DNA of 64,000 bases from Manis javanica (lineage: Eukaryota > Chordata > Mammalia > Pholidota > Manidae). The notes below the pieces were generated by a model. It had not been told where the DNA came from. It searched no databases and worked only from the letters and a program-made list of their open reading frames with translations. Below are positions 1 to 12,779 of the stretch, in pieces (position 1 is the stretch's first letter; each line of letters begins with the position of its first letter). Location: assembly GCF_040802235.1 (NCBI RefSeq), contig NC_133158.1:37266001-37330000 (forward strand), read 5' to 3'. The position numbers were made by a program, and so were the translations under genes.

Positions 1-3000
1 CCAAGCCACACTGCGCCTCATGTGCAGACGTCTCTCCTCTTCTCCAAAGGCCTTATCAGTAAGGTGGCTCCCAATATTTTCACCAAGAATCCCCCTTATT
101 TCTACTTCTGTGGGGACCCTGTTTTTGGAAATACTTTCCTTATAAACTGTACTCATTTAACAGTTATTTTCTAATTATACAAAAATTAATGGGACTCATG
201 TAATACACCCATCAGATAGGCTGTCTGAACTACCATTAGTTTTAGATAGACTGCTGTGTCTTAGTGGAGGTAAAATTTGCCACAGACTTTCCATTGGAGC
301 AGAATGCGGTCAGCCCCAGTTCCTCCTCTGGGACCAGGGCAGTGCCTGACCCCTCTGGAGACACAAGGATGAACACGAGACAGCCTTGGGGGATGACCAT
401 TGTTTGGAAAGTGTAATCTAAGTTTTATATATGATACCAGCTGACATAACAGCCCTAATTTGCAAAAGTGGTATGTCCAGGATAGGGGCAACCAACTATG
501 TTCATCTGGAAAAACTCAGCTGATGAGAAATGTTTGTGATAATTAAATAACAGAAATGTTACAGGTTCCCAGGGCACCTGAGCATCCCGCCTTTGAGAAG
601 GCCACGAACTCACATCTTCATCTCCATCCCAGTCCCTAGCTGGGATGTTGGAAAAGCCATGACTGCAGCCTTTTTAAAAGAGTGTGAACTGATTTTAAGA
701 ATTCTTGTATTTTAACCTCTACAAAACCATTAGGGTATTGAACACACATTGTGCGTGGCAGGAGAGAAGTCACTGCTATCTAGACCTTGGTCCGCTCTCC
801 AGAACAGCTTGGATCTTGAAAGAACTGTCTACTCTCTGGAGGGAAGTCTGACTAGCAGTCCTGTACATTTCCCACCTCTGGGGATAAAATGTTTAATCAG
901 TGAAGCCTTTAAGCAGAGGTGTGAGGTCTGCTGAATTCACTGGGTCTATTCCCTACCCTTACCATGACTTAGGCCAGTGCCTCCATTCCTGAACCTCCCC
1001 ACCTGTCAAGTGGAGAAGCCACAGTCTCCCTTTCTCTTCTCTTCCTCTCCCTCCTTGTCTTCCTGTCCCAATGGTCTGATTGGAACGAGAGATTTTGATA
1101 ATTCTGCTGAAAAGCTGTGCATGAAAAAAAAGGAATATGGTTTTTCATTCCTTCTCCAGTAACTAGTCCCATGTTCCTGAAGTTATTTTTCCCTGGGATG
1201 ATTTTTTCTTTTTATAGATCTTGATGTTTCCAAAAGCCTTGGCAGTGGGTAACTACTTAGGTAATTATGAGAAGTTACTTATTTTCAAACTTCCCCACCA
1301 AAACAGTAGCCGAGACCTAACCATTCTGTGTATAATTACTTGTGCACTTAATAATTAATCTGCCTTAATCAAGAGCCCACCTGATTTAAAATTTCAGAAT
1401 GGCACTCCTTGGGATTGATTCTCTTTTCTTCTCTAACACCTATAATTTCTTCTTTTTCAAGCTATAATTTTCTGTTACTTCATCACTCCCAACAGAGAGA
1501 GGAGAGAAAAGGAAGGTATATGAAAAAGGTTCAGGAATCAGACTCACAGAACAGAAAGTCTGACCCAAACGAACCCAGAAAGAGAGGCAAATGCAGCAGG
1601 CTTGTATCTGACTGGCACGAGCAAAACAAGGCCCTGGTAGTGCCCATGTTTTAGCTCCCCTGCAATCTGCTCCTGATCCAAACATCCTTCTCTGATTCCC
1701 ACCATCAGCCACACCCCCTCCCCCTATCAGCTGCTCAGAGTCCAGATCTGCCTGAGCCCTCGCCAGACACAATATGGGAGCTGCCGGGCAGCATCTGTCA
1801 TAGTCGCCCACACCCTTGAGTGTCAGCTACAACAAGAATTGTCTAGCATTCGTGTGCGTCTGTATGGGTCTGAGGAAAGACGCTGAAGGGTCCCTGCAGG
1901 GTTTCCACACAAAGTGTGTAAGAACGATGTAGTGCTAGATGCACATTTCGTCCAAGCACAGGAGCGATAACGTGCCTCACGCAGTGTGCACGGAAGGGGC
2001 TGGGAGGGAACGGAGGGAGCGGAGCTGTCCACAGTAATCCACGGCACACACCTCGTGAGGGGGCCCAGCAGTTAGCGACGGGTGCGAGTCCTGACTCATT
2101 TTGCTGGCCGGTGCTGTGGCTGTCACACAACAAAATAGCAGACGGACCGATACCCATCTGCTGACTCTCACCTACTTCCAAAGAGGATTAATGGTACGTG
2201 AGGACAGAAGGAGGTGTGTGTGAGTGTCTGAGACAGACGCTCATGGGCACACCAGTTCGGTCCTTACCCATCCTGGGTTCATGGTGGAGAAAAAGCACCC
2301 TTACTGAACTGAGCCTTTAAGGGACATGCTCAGAAGCAAGGGGCCTGTTTCTCCTCCCAGCCATTCTCACTGGGGTTCTGTCACCGTGGGGCCATGGCAG
2401 TGGCCCATCTCATTGCCACCATCAAGCAGAGCTTGCACCTCCCCTCAGGCAGAGACCCTTCACAAGTCTCTCCATGCACACATGTAAGCATACAATGCAC
2501 CCATGTCTTTGGTGGCTAACGACATGAGAAGTGCCTAGTAGCCAGTGTTCCCTGCATACATCTACGAAAACACAGGCACACACATTATACTCCTGTGTGT
2601 CCGCTGGAAGCGGAGTCACTCAAGGCTACCTGATACGTGAGCGTGTACACACAGGCACACACACACACACACACACATCCCAGTACTTTTCTCCATTGAC
2701 ACCAATTAACCATCACACTTTATACTGCACACATGTCATCCTCTCCCCTCTGCTGTGTCCCCCACATGAAGATGCTGTTTGGCCATGTCCTTATTTGACC
2801 CACCCTTGTAGAGAGCCCTTTCCCCTATCCCCATTCTGTGGAGGCCTGTCTCATAAGCTGTCACATACCTTGCATGCACGCACCTGCCATGCACACACCT
2901 GAATCTCGTGTCTGACACTGGGAAGCCGTTCAGCAGGCTTGTCTCTCTTTCGGCCGCATCCGTTTCACACATGCTCCATCCCCAACCTGTCATCCACACA

Positions 3001-3706
3001 CATCCCAATGCCCTGGGTAGCTACTGAATGGAAAGCACATCCCTGCTGGTCAGCTGCGCAGGGGCTATCCAGCACTGTCACTGTCACAAACAGAGACCTT
3101 TCGGTGGCTATCAGACCTAATAAAGTTGCCCAGCACAGTCCAGGACACGCATTCACAATGACACACCCCCACCTCCTGCCCGGCAGCACCACACACGTAA
3201 ACACACCCCCACTGTCGCAGCAGCTGTGTGTAGGGGCTCTCTGGCTGTTTCCCCTTGTAGTCGTGGACACCCCCGCCCCATGCTCATTGTGGTGGCCCCG
3301 TGGGGCCTGTAAATGACCCTCTCATCCCTGCATGGCCCCACTGAGCTGGCAGGCAGGGTCCGCACTTCCCTCACCCACGCTCCCGCCCTGCCCGCATGAA
3401 CCCCTGCACCGCGCCCCGGGGGCGTGTACGGGCGCGCCCGTGGCCACCCTGGGTGCCCACTCTCCCGCGCGTGCGTGAGTGTCCCGCGCCCTGGAACCGC
3501 GCACCACGAGGCCCACGCGGCTGCCCCACGCCCGGGGAGCTCGCGTGCCGCCGCCGCTCAGCAGCCCCGCCGATCCCCGCGCTCCCGCGCCCCGCGCGCC
3601 GGCCCCTTTGTTGGCGGTCCGGGAGCTGTCCAGCACCGCCGCCCGCCGCCGCCGCCGCCTCCCGGCCCCCGCCCTGCAGCCGCCTGCCCGCGCGTCGCAC
3701 ACTCAC
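1..3706 (-). other. PODXL2: PODXL2 intron 1, 5' part
   Basis: This stretch lies downstream (minus strand) of the PODXL2 exon 1 donor and runs off the window edge, so it is the beginning of intron 1. I see no further PODXL2 exon in it. It holds a short CA microsatellite near 2.66 kb and otherwise unremarkable sequence. The open frames here are short and lack splice or homology support. GC content rises sharply beyond about 3.38 kb, where the promoter CpG island begins. Confidence 0.7.
2656..2677. repeat. (CA)11 microsatellite
   Basis: Eleven uninterrupted CA units sit in a wider CA-rich stretch within PODXL2 intron 1. It is a likely length polymorphism with no evident function. Confidence 0.95.
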
Positions 3707-4190
3707 CCGCGGCCAGCAAGAGCAGCAGCGGCGGCAGCCGAGCGGCCCGCAGCACCCGGCCCATGGTGCAGCCGTCGCCGCCCGCAGCCACAGCGGCGCG
3801 GCGCCTCGGCCGGCGTCAGGGGCCGCGCGGGCGGCGGCGGCGGCGCGCGCCCGCCCCATTGGCCCCCGCGGCCGTCACTCAACTCCAGCCCCGCCCGGCC
3901 GCGTGCCGCGGGCGCGCCCCCGCGTAGACGAGGCGGGAGCGCGGGCGTTCTCCCCTTTGCCGCGGTCCCCCGCTCCCGCTGGCCAATCAGAGCCGCGGAA
4001 GCCTCTGGGGGGCGGAGTTGCGACCGGTAGGCCGCGGCCTCACACCTCGTGCCTGGTGGGACCCGTGGACACTCTCGGCGGCTCCCGGCCTCAGCCCCAG
4101 GGCGCAACGACAGGGGAGGGTGCGCCGGGGCTGCCCCCAGCCACTCTGCTGGAAACACGGCCTGCGCGCAGGCAAAGCGCGGTCACCTGC
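3380..4190 (-). promoter_or_regulatory. PODXL2: PODXL2 CpG-island promoter
   Basis: A dense CpG island covers PODXL2 exon 1 and about 400 bp upstream on the minus strand. It contains an inverted CCAAT box (ATTGG at 3858-3862) about 95 bp upstream of the ATG and a second CCAAT at 3983-3987, both in NF-Y-like settings. It also holds GC-box-like runs and short CCG/GGC trinucleotide runs (3643-3660 and 3829-3845). There is no clear TATA box. The exact transcription start is not determined. The many long open frames here on both strands reflect stop-codon depletion in very GC-rich DNA. Confidence 0.75.
3707..3764 (-). CDS. PODXL2: PODXL2 (endoglycan) first coding exon, partial gene
   Basis: Endoglycan is a CD34/podocalyxin-family sialomucin, a type I membrane glycoprotein. 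The minus strand has an ATG at 3764-3762 in a CACC-ATG-G context, followed by 19 codons (MGRVLRAARLPPLLLLLAA) plus one base. A strong donor follows: exon sequence CCGCGG, then GTGAGT at 3706-3701. The basic residues followed by a leucine run form the start of a signal peptide and closely match the start of human PODXL2 as I remember it (MGRLLRAARLPPLL). All other exons lie beyond the left edge of the window. The position next to MCM2, in the same orientation, matches human 3q21. Only this exon can be assigned here; the 5' UTR lies just above 3764 within the CpG island. Confidence 0.85.
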
Positions 4191-4199
4191 ACGGAATGA

Positions 4200-6490
4200 G
4201 CCTGACCAGAGGGACAGAGGAGTGACCAGTGACGCTAAGGGGTGGAGAGTGTCGCTAGTCGTACATCAAGAGTTGAACGGGGGCTCTAGGAGAAGTGGGG
4301 TCAGAAAAGGCTTCCTGGGGGTACCTGAGCTGGGTGAGACATGAAGGCCAAAGTAAGAGAAGGACGAGCAAATGCCCTGGGCCAGGAGGGCGCAGAGAGC
4401 CAGACTTGGAGCTAGGCAGGCTAGTGCACACCTCACTTCAGACTGGCTCCGAGACCTCAAGCGAATCTCTTCTCACCTCTGTGCCCTGGGTGCCTCATCT
4501 GTGACATGTGGGTTTTGGGGTTTTAGACCGGTGTTTCTTAACTTCTTTCTGTTAAGCTTTTTGTCCCTTTGGCGACCGAAGTTCATCCATGTTTTGTTAG
4601 TGAACAAAACAGTCACAACTCCCACCCTCATTCAATCTAGGGAAGACAGGCTCAACACCACGCACATGACTGCATCATTTCAACTGCAGTAAGGTCTGTT
4701 GAGTATAAGGGGCTGTGAGACCGTGTAAAAGGGAAACTTGACACTTGCCTGCCTGAAGAAATGACATTTAAGCTAGCACCTGAATGGATGAATGGACATT
4801 TGGTAGGAGGTTGGGTTGGGGAAAGAACATTCCAGGAAGAGAGAAAAGCACAATGGGAATTTCTAAGTTTGAAAGGTGCTCAGCCACCTAAATGAACAGA
4901 GAAAAGTCCTGACCCTTTTGGAATTACTGCAATTTAAATATCTCCAGCAGCCATAATTTTGCTTTATATATAGTATATTTGGAAAACACTTTAAGATAAA
5001 TTATTATATTGAATCTGCTTTCTCCTGAGCAATATCCTCACTCCTCAATCCAGGAGAATATCACTACACATTGTAGATGATCACAAAGGACTCTTCCAGG
5101 GCTAAATACTTAGGAGAAATAGGAGTTGGAGTGGAGGGGGGTAGGGAGAAATGGGTCCCAGGCAAAGAAAGAACATGAGCAGAACATACCACAGTATGAT
5201 AGTACACAGCATATCATATTTAGCGGATGATGAGTTTCATGATGAGAATGGGGGCAAAAGACAAGGCTAGAAACATAGGTGACTTACTTACTAGTTAAAT
5301 ATCTTAAAATATTAAATCCTCATTTATTTTACTTTTCAAGTGAAAACAAAAAATGAATAGTCTAAAACATAACAAAAAGTAGTACCATAAAATTAGAATT
5401 TTTAGGTAAAGATATTTTTACATAATTCACAGAAGTACATCATGTCATTCAGCCTGTGGCCAATTTACACTGCACAGCCCATTTTTAGTCCATGGGCAAT
5501 CTGGGTTCTGGAAACATAGGTGAGGACCTGGACATTCATCTTGAGTGTCATAATGAGAAGCTTGGACTTCATGCTCAAGAAATTCATTTCTTACAGAGGA
5601 ATCATGGCATGATTAGTTCTGTATTTTAGACAATTCTGGCAGCAACTGGGAGGAAGGTCTTGAAATGGAAGAAGGAACAAAACAGCCAGTGAAGAGATGG
5701 CCATGGCTCCAGTGCAGGTGGTCAAAGTTGGACTGGGGCAAGTATGGCAGATTTAAGAAAACACTCCAGAAGAACTAATGGGACTCAGGCAATGCCTGAA
5801 TTGAGTCGTGCCGGCTCTGGTTTTGGTGTTATTCTCTCTGCAAGCATAAATTAAAGGAGACCCACTTTATAACAGTTCACACGAAGAGCCCACCATAGGT
5901 AATGGCTGCAAAGTGTAAGGCGATTGTGGACTTTTAATATGAGTACAGTGTCCACAATAAGAAAGTTAGTGGTCCTGCTGTTCTGAACTGTTTGAACTTC
6001 ATCAACATAGTGTTTCTATAGTAACCTTTTTTTTTAGGAAGGACCAAGTAACAGGAGAGAAATCCAGGAGGATGTCATGAAAACAATCGTTGAAGCAGAG
6101 CATTTGCCTAGGAAAATAGAAGACAAGGGTATGTCTAGACCATCATCTGTCTCCCTCCCTCTGCTAGAAGGAAGGAGGCATCCCTTCTTCATCAGCGGCC
6201 AGTTTTATCATCCCTTCTTTATCACTTCATCACAGGCTCATCACTACATTATCTGTCTCCTTTTCAAGGATGTCTCAAAGACATCCATTTTAGCAGTCTC
6301 TTTTCCAACAGTGTCAGCCTCCCTTCTGGATCATTCTCATTAGATACAAACATGACCAAGAACCCCTCACCTTAAAAAAAAATCATGATAACTGAGGAGA
6401 TGAGTTCACACTGCTGGTACACTGAGTACATATGCCTGCTTTCCCCTCCTGCTCTTGAGTCCTGGAAATAATAGCAAAGATACATATACA
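4200..6490. other. Intergenic DNA between PODXL2 and MCM2, proximal part
   Basis: No gene is supported here. A MIR-like segment (about 4425-4510, minus) and fragments resembling ancient L2-type sequence (about 4740-4880 and 5510-5760) can be glimpsed. The open frame at 6077-6343 is short and has no recognisable domain. Confidence 0.5.
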
Positions 6491-6499
6491 CATGTAAGT

Positions 6500-8550
6500 C
6501 CAAAACAGCACTAGAAAAGAAGATGGAGTCAGTCACGGGGTCTAAAATGCTGAGGAACCACCTGAAAGATAAAAAGCAATTGAGATTTAATTGATGGAGG
6601 AAACCGCAGCCCCAAATGCATATGCCCCCTCTGAATAACTCTTAGGTTAAAGAGTAAATCACAGTATAAACTTTAATCTATTTAGAAATTAATGACAACA
6701 TGAGAACATTGCATATTAAAATTTATGCAATGCAACCAACAATTCCCAGAGGAGATTTAACAGCCACAAATACATTTATTAGGGAAAAAAAACACAGTAA
6801 ATGAACTAAGCATTCAACTAAAGAAGGTTTAAAACACACAAATCAATAAATTTCTGTTTTTAAAATAAAAAAACCTAGTAGAACTGATTGCTAAAATTCT
6901 GTTATTTGAAAAGATGAACTGAAACAGTCAAACCTTTAGGGTCAAGATAAAAAAGAGAAGACATTAGGAATGAAAAAAGGTAGAAAACTACAAATAAGAT
7001 TACAAAGTTAAATGCAAAACTTGGCATATATCAATAAAATTTAAAATGTAATTGAAATGAATATTTTAAAGGAAAACACAAAGTACTGAAATTGATTCAA
7101 GTAGTAGAAAAGCTAATAAACAAAAATGGGGAAAAATAAAAAGACAATAAAAACCCATCCTTAAAAATGGCATAAGGCCCCTTGGAATGAGTATCCTATC
7201 AAACCTACAAAATATAAACTCTTCCAGAACAACATTAGAAACTATCCCAACTTACTTTATGAGGCTAGTATAACCTTGATACCAAAACAACTAAGAATAA
7301 TACGATAGGAAAATAAAACCGTAAGTCAATCTGCCTGAACACAGATGCAACTTTCATAAAGAAAATAGGAGCAGGTTGATTTCAGCAATGTATTAAAAAT
7401 AATAATGTATCATGATTAAGTAAGGGTTATCCTAGAGATACAAGATTGGTTGAGTATTAGAGAAAGCCACTAATTTAGTTCTCTGTATTAAGAGAGTCAA
7501 GAAGAAAAAAGATCTTTTTCAGGAGATGCCAAAAAAGGGCATGCAATGAAATTTAGCATCTACTCCTGTTTAAAGGAACAAAAACTTAAGAAATAAACAA
7601 AAAGTAGAAGAAAAATGTTTTTATTCAATAAGTGGTATCTCCAGAAACCTACAGCAATCATCAACCTTACAGGAGAAACAGTAGAAGCATTCCCGTTTAA
7701 GGGAGGAAGAGAAAATGATAATCATTACCACCACAAATAGTGAATATTCTGTAAGAGACAATGTAATAAGTCATGATAAAGGAAATAGATGAAAAATATT
7801 GGAGAAAATCTGGTAAAACTAATTATTTGTAAGTGTAACTAATTACTTGCAAGTGTACCTAGAAAATTCCTGACAATCAGCTGATACAGATTGAAGACAT
7901 TTAGTAAGAATTCAGCAAGATTGCTGTATATGAGATAACATACAGAAATCAATAAGTTTACTATGTATCATCACTAACCAATTAGAAAATATAATAGAGG
8001 AAAATATGCCAGTCACAACAACTATAAATAAGAGTAAACCAAACTAGATTTGTAAGAACTAAAGGAAGAAAACAGCTTCATACAATAGCAGAACAAAGGG
8101 GAAAATGTATCTTGTCCCTGGAGAAGAAGATTCAATATTGTAAAGATACCAGTTCTTCCCTGATTAATTAACAAATCTGAAGCAGTGCTGACCAAAAATC
8201 CTAAAAGAATATTTAATGGAATTTGACAGGATGATTTAAAACTTCATCTAGAACAGAAAATGTTTAAGATGTGTCAAGGAAATTTTTATCAAAACACAAT
8301 ATGAAATATAGAAATTAATGTGGTATTGAATCTGGAATAGATGCACAAATCAATGAAGTAAAATAGAAAGTTCAGAAAACAGACTCCTGTACACATGGAA
8401 ATTTATGATAAAGCTTTTCAAAAAAAATAGAAGAGCAGGAAAACACTTCTTAAATGGGGAATGGCTATTCACTCAATAAATGGTGTTGTGTCAATTATAT
8501 TTGAAAATATAAATTTAGAACCATACTTCATATAATCACACCAGTTAGAC
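6500..8550 (+). mobile_element. Degenerate L1 (LINE-1) fragment, ORF2 region
   Basis: A-rich sequence with recognisable remnants of the L1 ORF2 reverse-transcriptase half in plus orientation. Hallmarks include the segment reading 'actttatgaggctagtataa' near 7253-7272 and later stretches in the expected order through about 8.5 kb. The reading frame is destroyed by many stops and indels, so it is an old, inactive mammalian L1. Ends are approximate. Confidence 0.8.
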
Positions 8551-8659
8551 TGAAGAACAAAATATAATAATTTTTAAAAGCTATCTTAACTAATGGTAAG
8601 TAGTATAGGAAATATATTAACCAAATGCAAAGACATCAAGGAAATGATTGAGTTTTATA

Positions 8660-11190
8660 ACTATATAAAATGAATACCAAACATTTAAAAAAGAATCAAT
8701 ACCAACTCTTCATATACTCTTCCAAAAAATAGAAGAGCAGGAAACACTTCTTAAATCATTCATTATATAAGGCTAGTACTACTCTGATACAAGAAACAGA
8801 CACAGATATTACTAGGACAAAAAATATACAGGCCAGTATCTTTTGTGAATATAGATGCAGAAGTGCTCAATGAAGTACAAGCAAACAAAATCCAGCAACA
8901 CATAAGAATTTTACACTATGACTTAATGAACTTTATCCCAGGAATGCAAGGTTAATTTAACATCTAAAAATCAGTTAATGTAGTATATACTGTATCAATT
9001 GAATATAGGCTAACACCCACATAATCATCTCAATAGACACAGAAAAAGCATTTGATGCAATTCAACACCCCTTCAGGGACTGTTAGGTGTGATTAAGTTA
9101 AGGATCTTGCAATGGGACAGTATCCTGGATTATATGGGTGAGCTCAGTGTAATCACAGGCTCCTTCTAATCGAAAGGGGAAGAAGGCGGGCCAAAGTCAG
9201 AGGAGATACGGTGATGGAAGCAGAGCTCAGAGGGACACAACTGCTGGCTTTGAAGATGGAGGAAGGGGCCACCAGCCAAGGAATGCGAGCAGCCTCAAGG
9301 AGCTGGGAAACACAAGGGAATGGGTTCTTGCCTGGAGCCTCCAGGAAGGAGGGCAGCCTGGCGGACACCTTGATTTTAGCCCAGTGAAGTCCATGTCAGA
9401 CTTCTGACCTCCAAAATTAAGATACAACTTTGTATTATGTTAAACCAACTTGTTATAACAGCAATAGGAAACTAATACAAATGAAATTAAGACACTTCCA
9501 TTTACGACAGCATCAAGAAGAATAAAATATTCAGGGATATATTTAATAAAAGAGTGCAAAACTCACTCTGAAAACAAAGTAAACATTGTTCAAAGATATT
9601 AAAGAAGACCTAAATAAATGGAAAGACATTTCATTTTCATGCTTCAGAGGACTGAAAGTGTTAAAATGGCAGTCTCCAAAGTGATCTACAGATTCAACAC
9701 AATCCCCATCAAAATCCCAGCTGGCTTACTTTCAGGAATTGGCAAATTGATTCTAAAGGTCACATGGAAATTCACAAGATCCAGAATAACCAAACCAATC
9801 TTGAGAAAGAAAGAGTTGGCAGTAGCACAGGGACAAACACATCCTTGGAATAAGATGGAGAGTTCAGAAATAAGCCCTGTTCACAGTAGTGGTCAGTTGA
9901 TTTTTACCAAGTGTGCCAAAGCAGGTCAAAGGAGAAAGAACAGTTTCTTTGAAAAGTGTGCTGGGACAACTGGATATTCATATGTAAAACAAAGTTGGAC
10001 CCCTACATTACACTATGTAAAAAATTAACTCCAAATGGATCAAAGACATAAAAATAAGAGCTAAAACTATAAAATTATTAGAAGAAAACAGAGGGGTATA
10101 TCTTCATGACCTTGGATTAGACAGTGGCTTCTGAGATGATACCAAAAGCACAAGCAACAAAAAAAAGGATACATAAATTGGAGATCTAGAAAATCAAAAA
10201 GTCTATGCTTTAAAGGACACAATCAAGGAAGTGAAGACAATCTACAGACTGGGGAAAAACATTTGGAAATCATAAATCTGATAAGGGACTTGTGTCTTGA
10301 ATAAAGAACTCGTAATTCAATAAAGGACAAATCAATTAAAAAATGGGCATATCTGCACAGACTTTTCCAAAGAAGATATACAAGTGGCCAATAAACACAT
10401 TAAAAGATAACTTATCTTCATTAGCCGTCAAGGAAATAAATGCAAATCAAAATCACAGTGAGGAAACTCATGAATAAGATGGCTAAAATCAGCAAGATAG
10501 TAATATGTGTTATACAAAATGTACAGAAATCGACTCTGATGCACTAATGATAAGAGTGCAAAATGGGGCAGCTGCTTTGGAAAACATTCTGCTGGTTCCT
10601 CAAAAGTCTTAACATAGAAAGGCCAAAGGCCCAGCAACTTCAATCCTAGGTACGTATCTAAGAGAAAAGAAGACATAAATCCACACAAAAACTTGTTACA
10701 GGGATGTTTACAGCAGCATTATTCATGGGTGAAAGATGGAAAATACCCAAATGTTCATCAGTGAATGTGTGGATAAATAAAATGTGGTCCATCCAAACAA
10801 TGGAATATGATTCAGCCATAAAAAGGAATGAAGTACTGATCAGGCTACAACACAAGAGGGGCCTTAAAAACATTGTTACATGAAAGAAACCCATCACCAA
10901 ACACCATATATTATAAGGTTCCATTTATAAGGGAAGCCCAGAATGGTCAAATCCATAGAGACAAAAAGCAGATTAGTGGTTGCCTTGGCCTGCCGGTGGA
11001 GTTGGAAGGAAGGGCAGTGACTGGTAACAGGTGTGGGGTTTTTTTGGTGGGGGCGGGGTGGTGAAAATGTTCTAAGATTGGTTATGATGATGGGTGTACA
11101 ACTTTGAATATGTTAAAACCATCAAATTGTACATTTTGAACCATATGGTATGTAAATTACATCCCAATAAACCCATTATTTTAAAAAAAC
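8660..11190 (+). mobile_element. Second L1 fragment with intact-looking 3' end, interrupted by an LTR
   Basis: A second L1 copy starts around 8660-8700 with an earlier part of ORF2 than the sequence just before it, so it is a separate copy in the same orientation. It proceeds through ORF2 landmarks ('agaaaaagcatttgatgcaa' near 9043) and is interrupted at about 9070-9480 by a MaLR-type LTR. It then resumes further downstream in ORF2 and ends with a typical L1M 3' end near 11.05-11.19 kb, including 'tacaactttgaatatgttaa' and a final AATAAA-like motif. It is not coding. Confidence 0.85.
9070..9480 (+). mobile_element. MaLR (MLT1-type) LTR nested in L1
   Basis: The segment has the order of landmarks typical of an MLT1-type LTR: an early stretch beginning GGTGTGATTAAG-like, a central purine-rich part with 'gaaggggccaccagccaag' near 9262, and a terminal 'caataggaaactaataca' at 9462-9479. 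L1 ORF2 sequence flanks it on both sides, so it inserted into, or recombined with, the L1. L1 sequence on the two sides is not contiguous; several hundred bases of ORF2 are missing. The subfamily is uncertain. Confidence 0.75.
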
Positions 11191-11199
11191 AAGTATATA

Positions 11200-12430
11200 T
11201 AAGCATACACTTTATATTATCTGTAACATACACACACACCTATAAACAGTATATATGTAATTTAAATTTTATATATATGGTACCTCATCATTTGGCATCT
11301 TATTTTTTCACTCACAGTTATACCTCAGATTAATGCATTAATAAACTCATATCATACTAATAAAAGCTTTGATTCTCCAATTCTAAAAGACATAAATATG
11401 AAAGGAGAGCCTCCCCTTGGTTCCATATACCTCACCAGCTGTCCCACTTCACTGCTCCCTTTAAAGCCAGATCTCTCAAGACTTCTGCCTATACAGTTTC
11501 TACTTGCTTACCTCCCCTTTATTCTACTCCTGTTGCATTGAAACTGCTTGTCAAGGTCACTACCAGCCCCCATGTTACCACAAATACCGTATTTCAACTT
11601 AAAACAATCTGCCCACATTTCTAAACTGGGATGTGATGGTTACTGGCATCTAATAATTCTGAAAGTTAGCATTTTTGTCTTAGCACATAAAATAATGATG
11701 ATTTTTGCAATAGATGACATCTGGGATTCAGTGAAACCTGGTTCAGTGGACAGCTTGTCATTTTACCTGATCTTTCAGCTACATTGGCCCCAACTGACCT
11801 CAAACTTCTTGAATTTTTTCTGGCTTCCATAACACCCTCTAACCCCTCATTTTCCCCCCACCTTTTGCCCACTCCTAAGTGTTCTTTGCTGGTTCAAATA
11901 ACAGGCACTCAAGCCTCCGTGATGTTTCTCCTCTGCCCTCTGCAGGGTGATGACACCCAGCACCACAGTGACAGCTATCAGGTGATTGCTTACGCTTACA
12001 GCTCATGCCCAAACCTCTGCTCAGCAGTCCGGATGCCTGCTTCCCATTTCTACTTGGATGTCCAAGAGGCGTTTCCAGCCATATGGCTAAAACAAAGCTC
12101 CTGGTTCCACTAAACCCCAACCTGTTTCTCAAGCTAGAAGCCTAGTTGTCATCCATTGGTTCTTCTTTTCTCTCACTCATCACTGAATCTCGTCTAACCT
12201 CTCTAATACATCTAAAATGCACCCACTGTCCCCACCCCCAGTCCAGATCATTGCCATTTCTAGGCTACACTACAGCCTTTACTCAACTCTTGCACACTTT
12301 TCTCTGTTCAGTATGATTGGTGGTGGACAGATGGGAGCTGCCTGTAAAACACGCTGAACCATATTACTGTCCTGCTTACAGCCATCAAGGGCTGTCACTG
12401 CACTCCTACCCAAGGCCTTATGGGGCTTGT
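11200..12430. other. Intergenic, no gene recognised
   Basis: The stretch includes a short TA/CA-rich part (11.2-11.3 kb) and pyrimidine-rich sequence resembling old, unclassified repeat material. The open frames at 11548-11832 and 11784-12113 are short and carry no recognisable domain. Confidence 0.5.
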
Positions 12431-12680
12431 GTGCTATTGGGATATAAGAAATATATAGCCTGGTGACTATAGTTAATGATGCTGTATTGTAGATTCTAAA
12501 GTTTTTAAGGGAGTAGATCTTAAAAGTTCTTAATACAAGAAAAAAAGGTTTACAACCAAGTATGGTGATGGATGTTAGCTAGACTTACAATGATTTCACA
12601 GTATATACAGACATCAAATCATGTTGGACACCTGCAACTAATATGTGTCAATTATGTCTCAGTAAAAACAATAAAAAAGA
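12430..12680 (+). mobile_element. L1 3'-end fragment
   Basis: This matches a typical L1 3' terminal region: a 'tggtgatggatgttagctag' stretch near 12564, then 'cacctgcaactaatatgtg' and a terminal A-rich tail with AATAAA near 12670. It is truncated and noncoding. Confidence 0.75.
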
Positions 12681-12779
12681 TCAAATAAAACTTAGGTTTG
12701 TAATCTTGGTTTCTAAAAACAAAACAAAACAATACATAGAGATAGATGTAGATATGTATATTTTTGGGTCTTTATCTCC

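Noticed and set aside
3322-4199. Several long open frames on both strands in the PODXL2 CpG island (up to 267 codons)
   Set aside because: Very GC-rich DNA lacks stop codons by composition. Only the 19-codon PODXL2 start has a signal-peptide match and a proper donor.
6500-9060. A/T-rich tract as a replication origin or matrix attachment region near MCM2
   Set aside because: The base composition is explained by A-rich L1 sequence, and nothing else supports such a function.
9618-10028. 136-codon plus-strand open frame at 9618
   Set aside because: It is a surviving stretch of degenerate L1 ORF2, not a gene.
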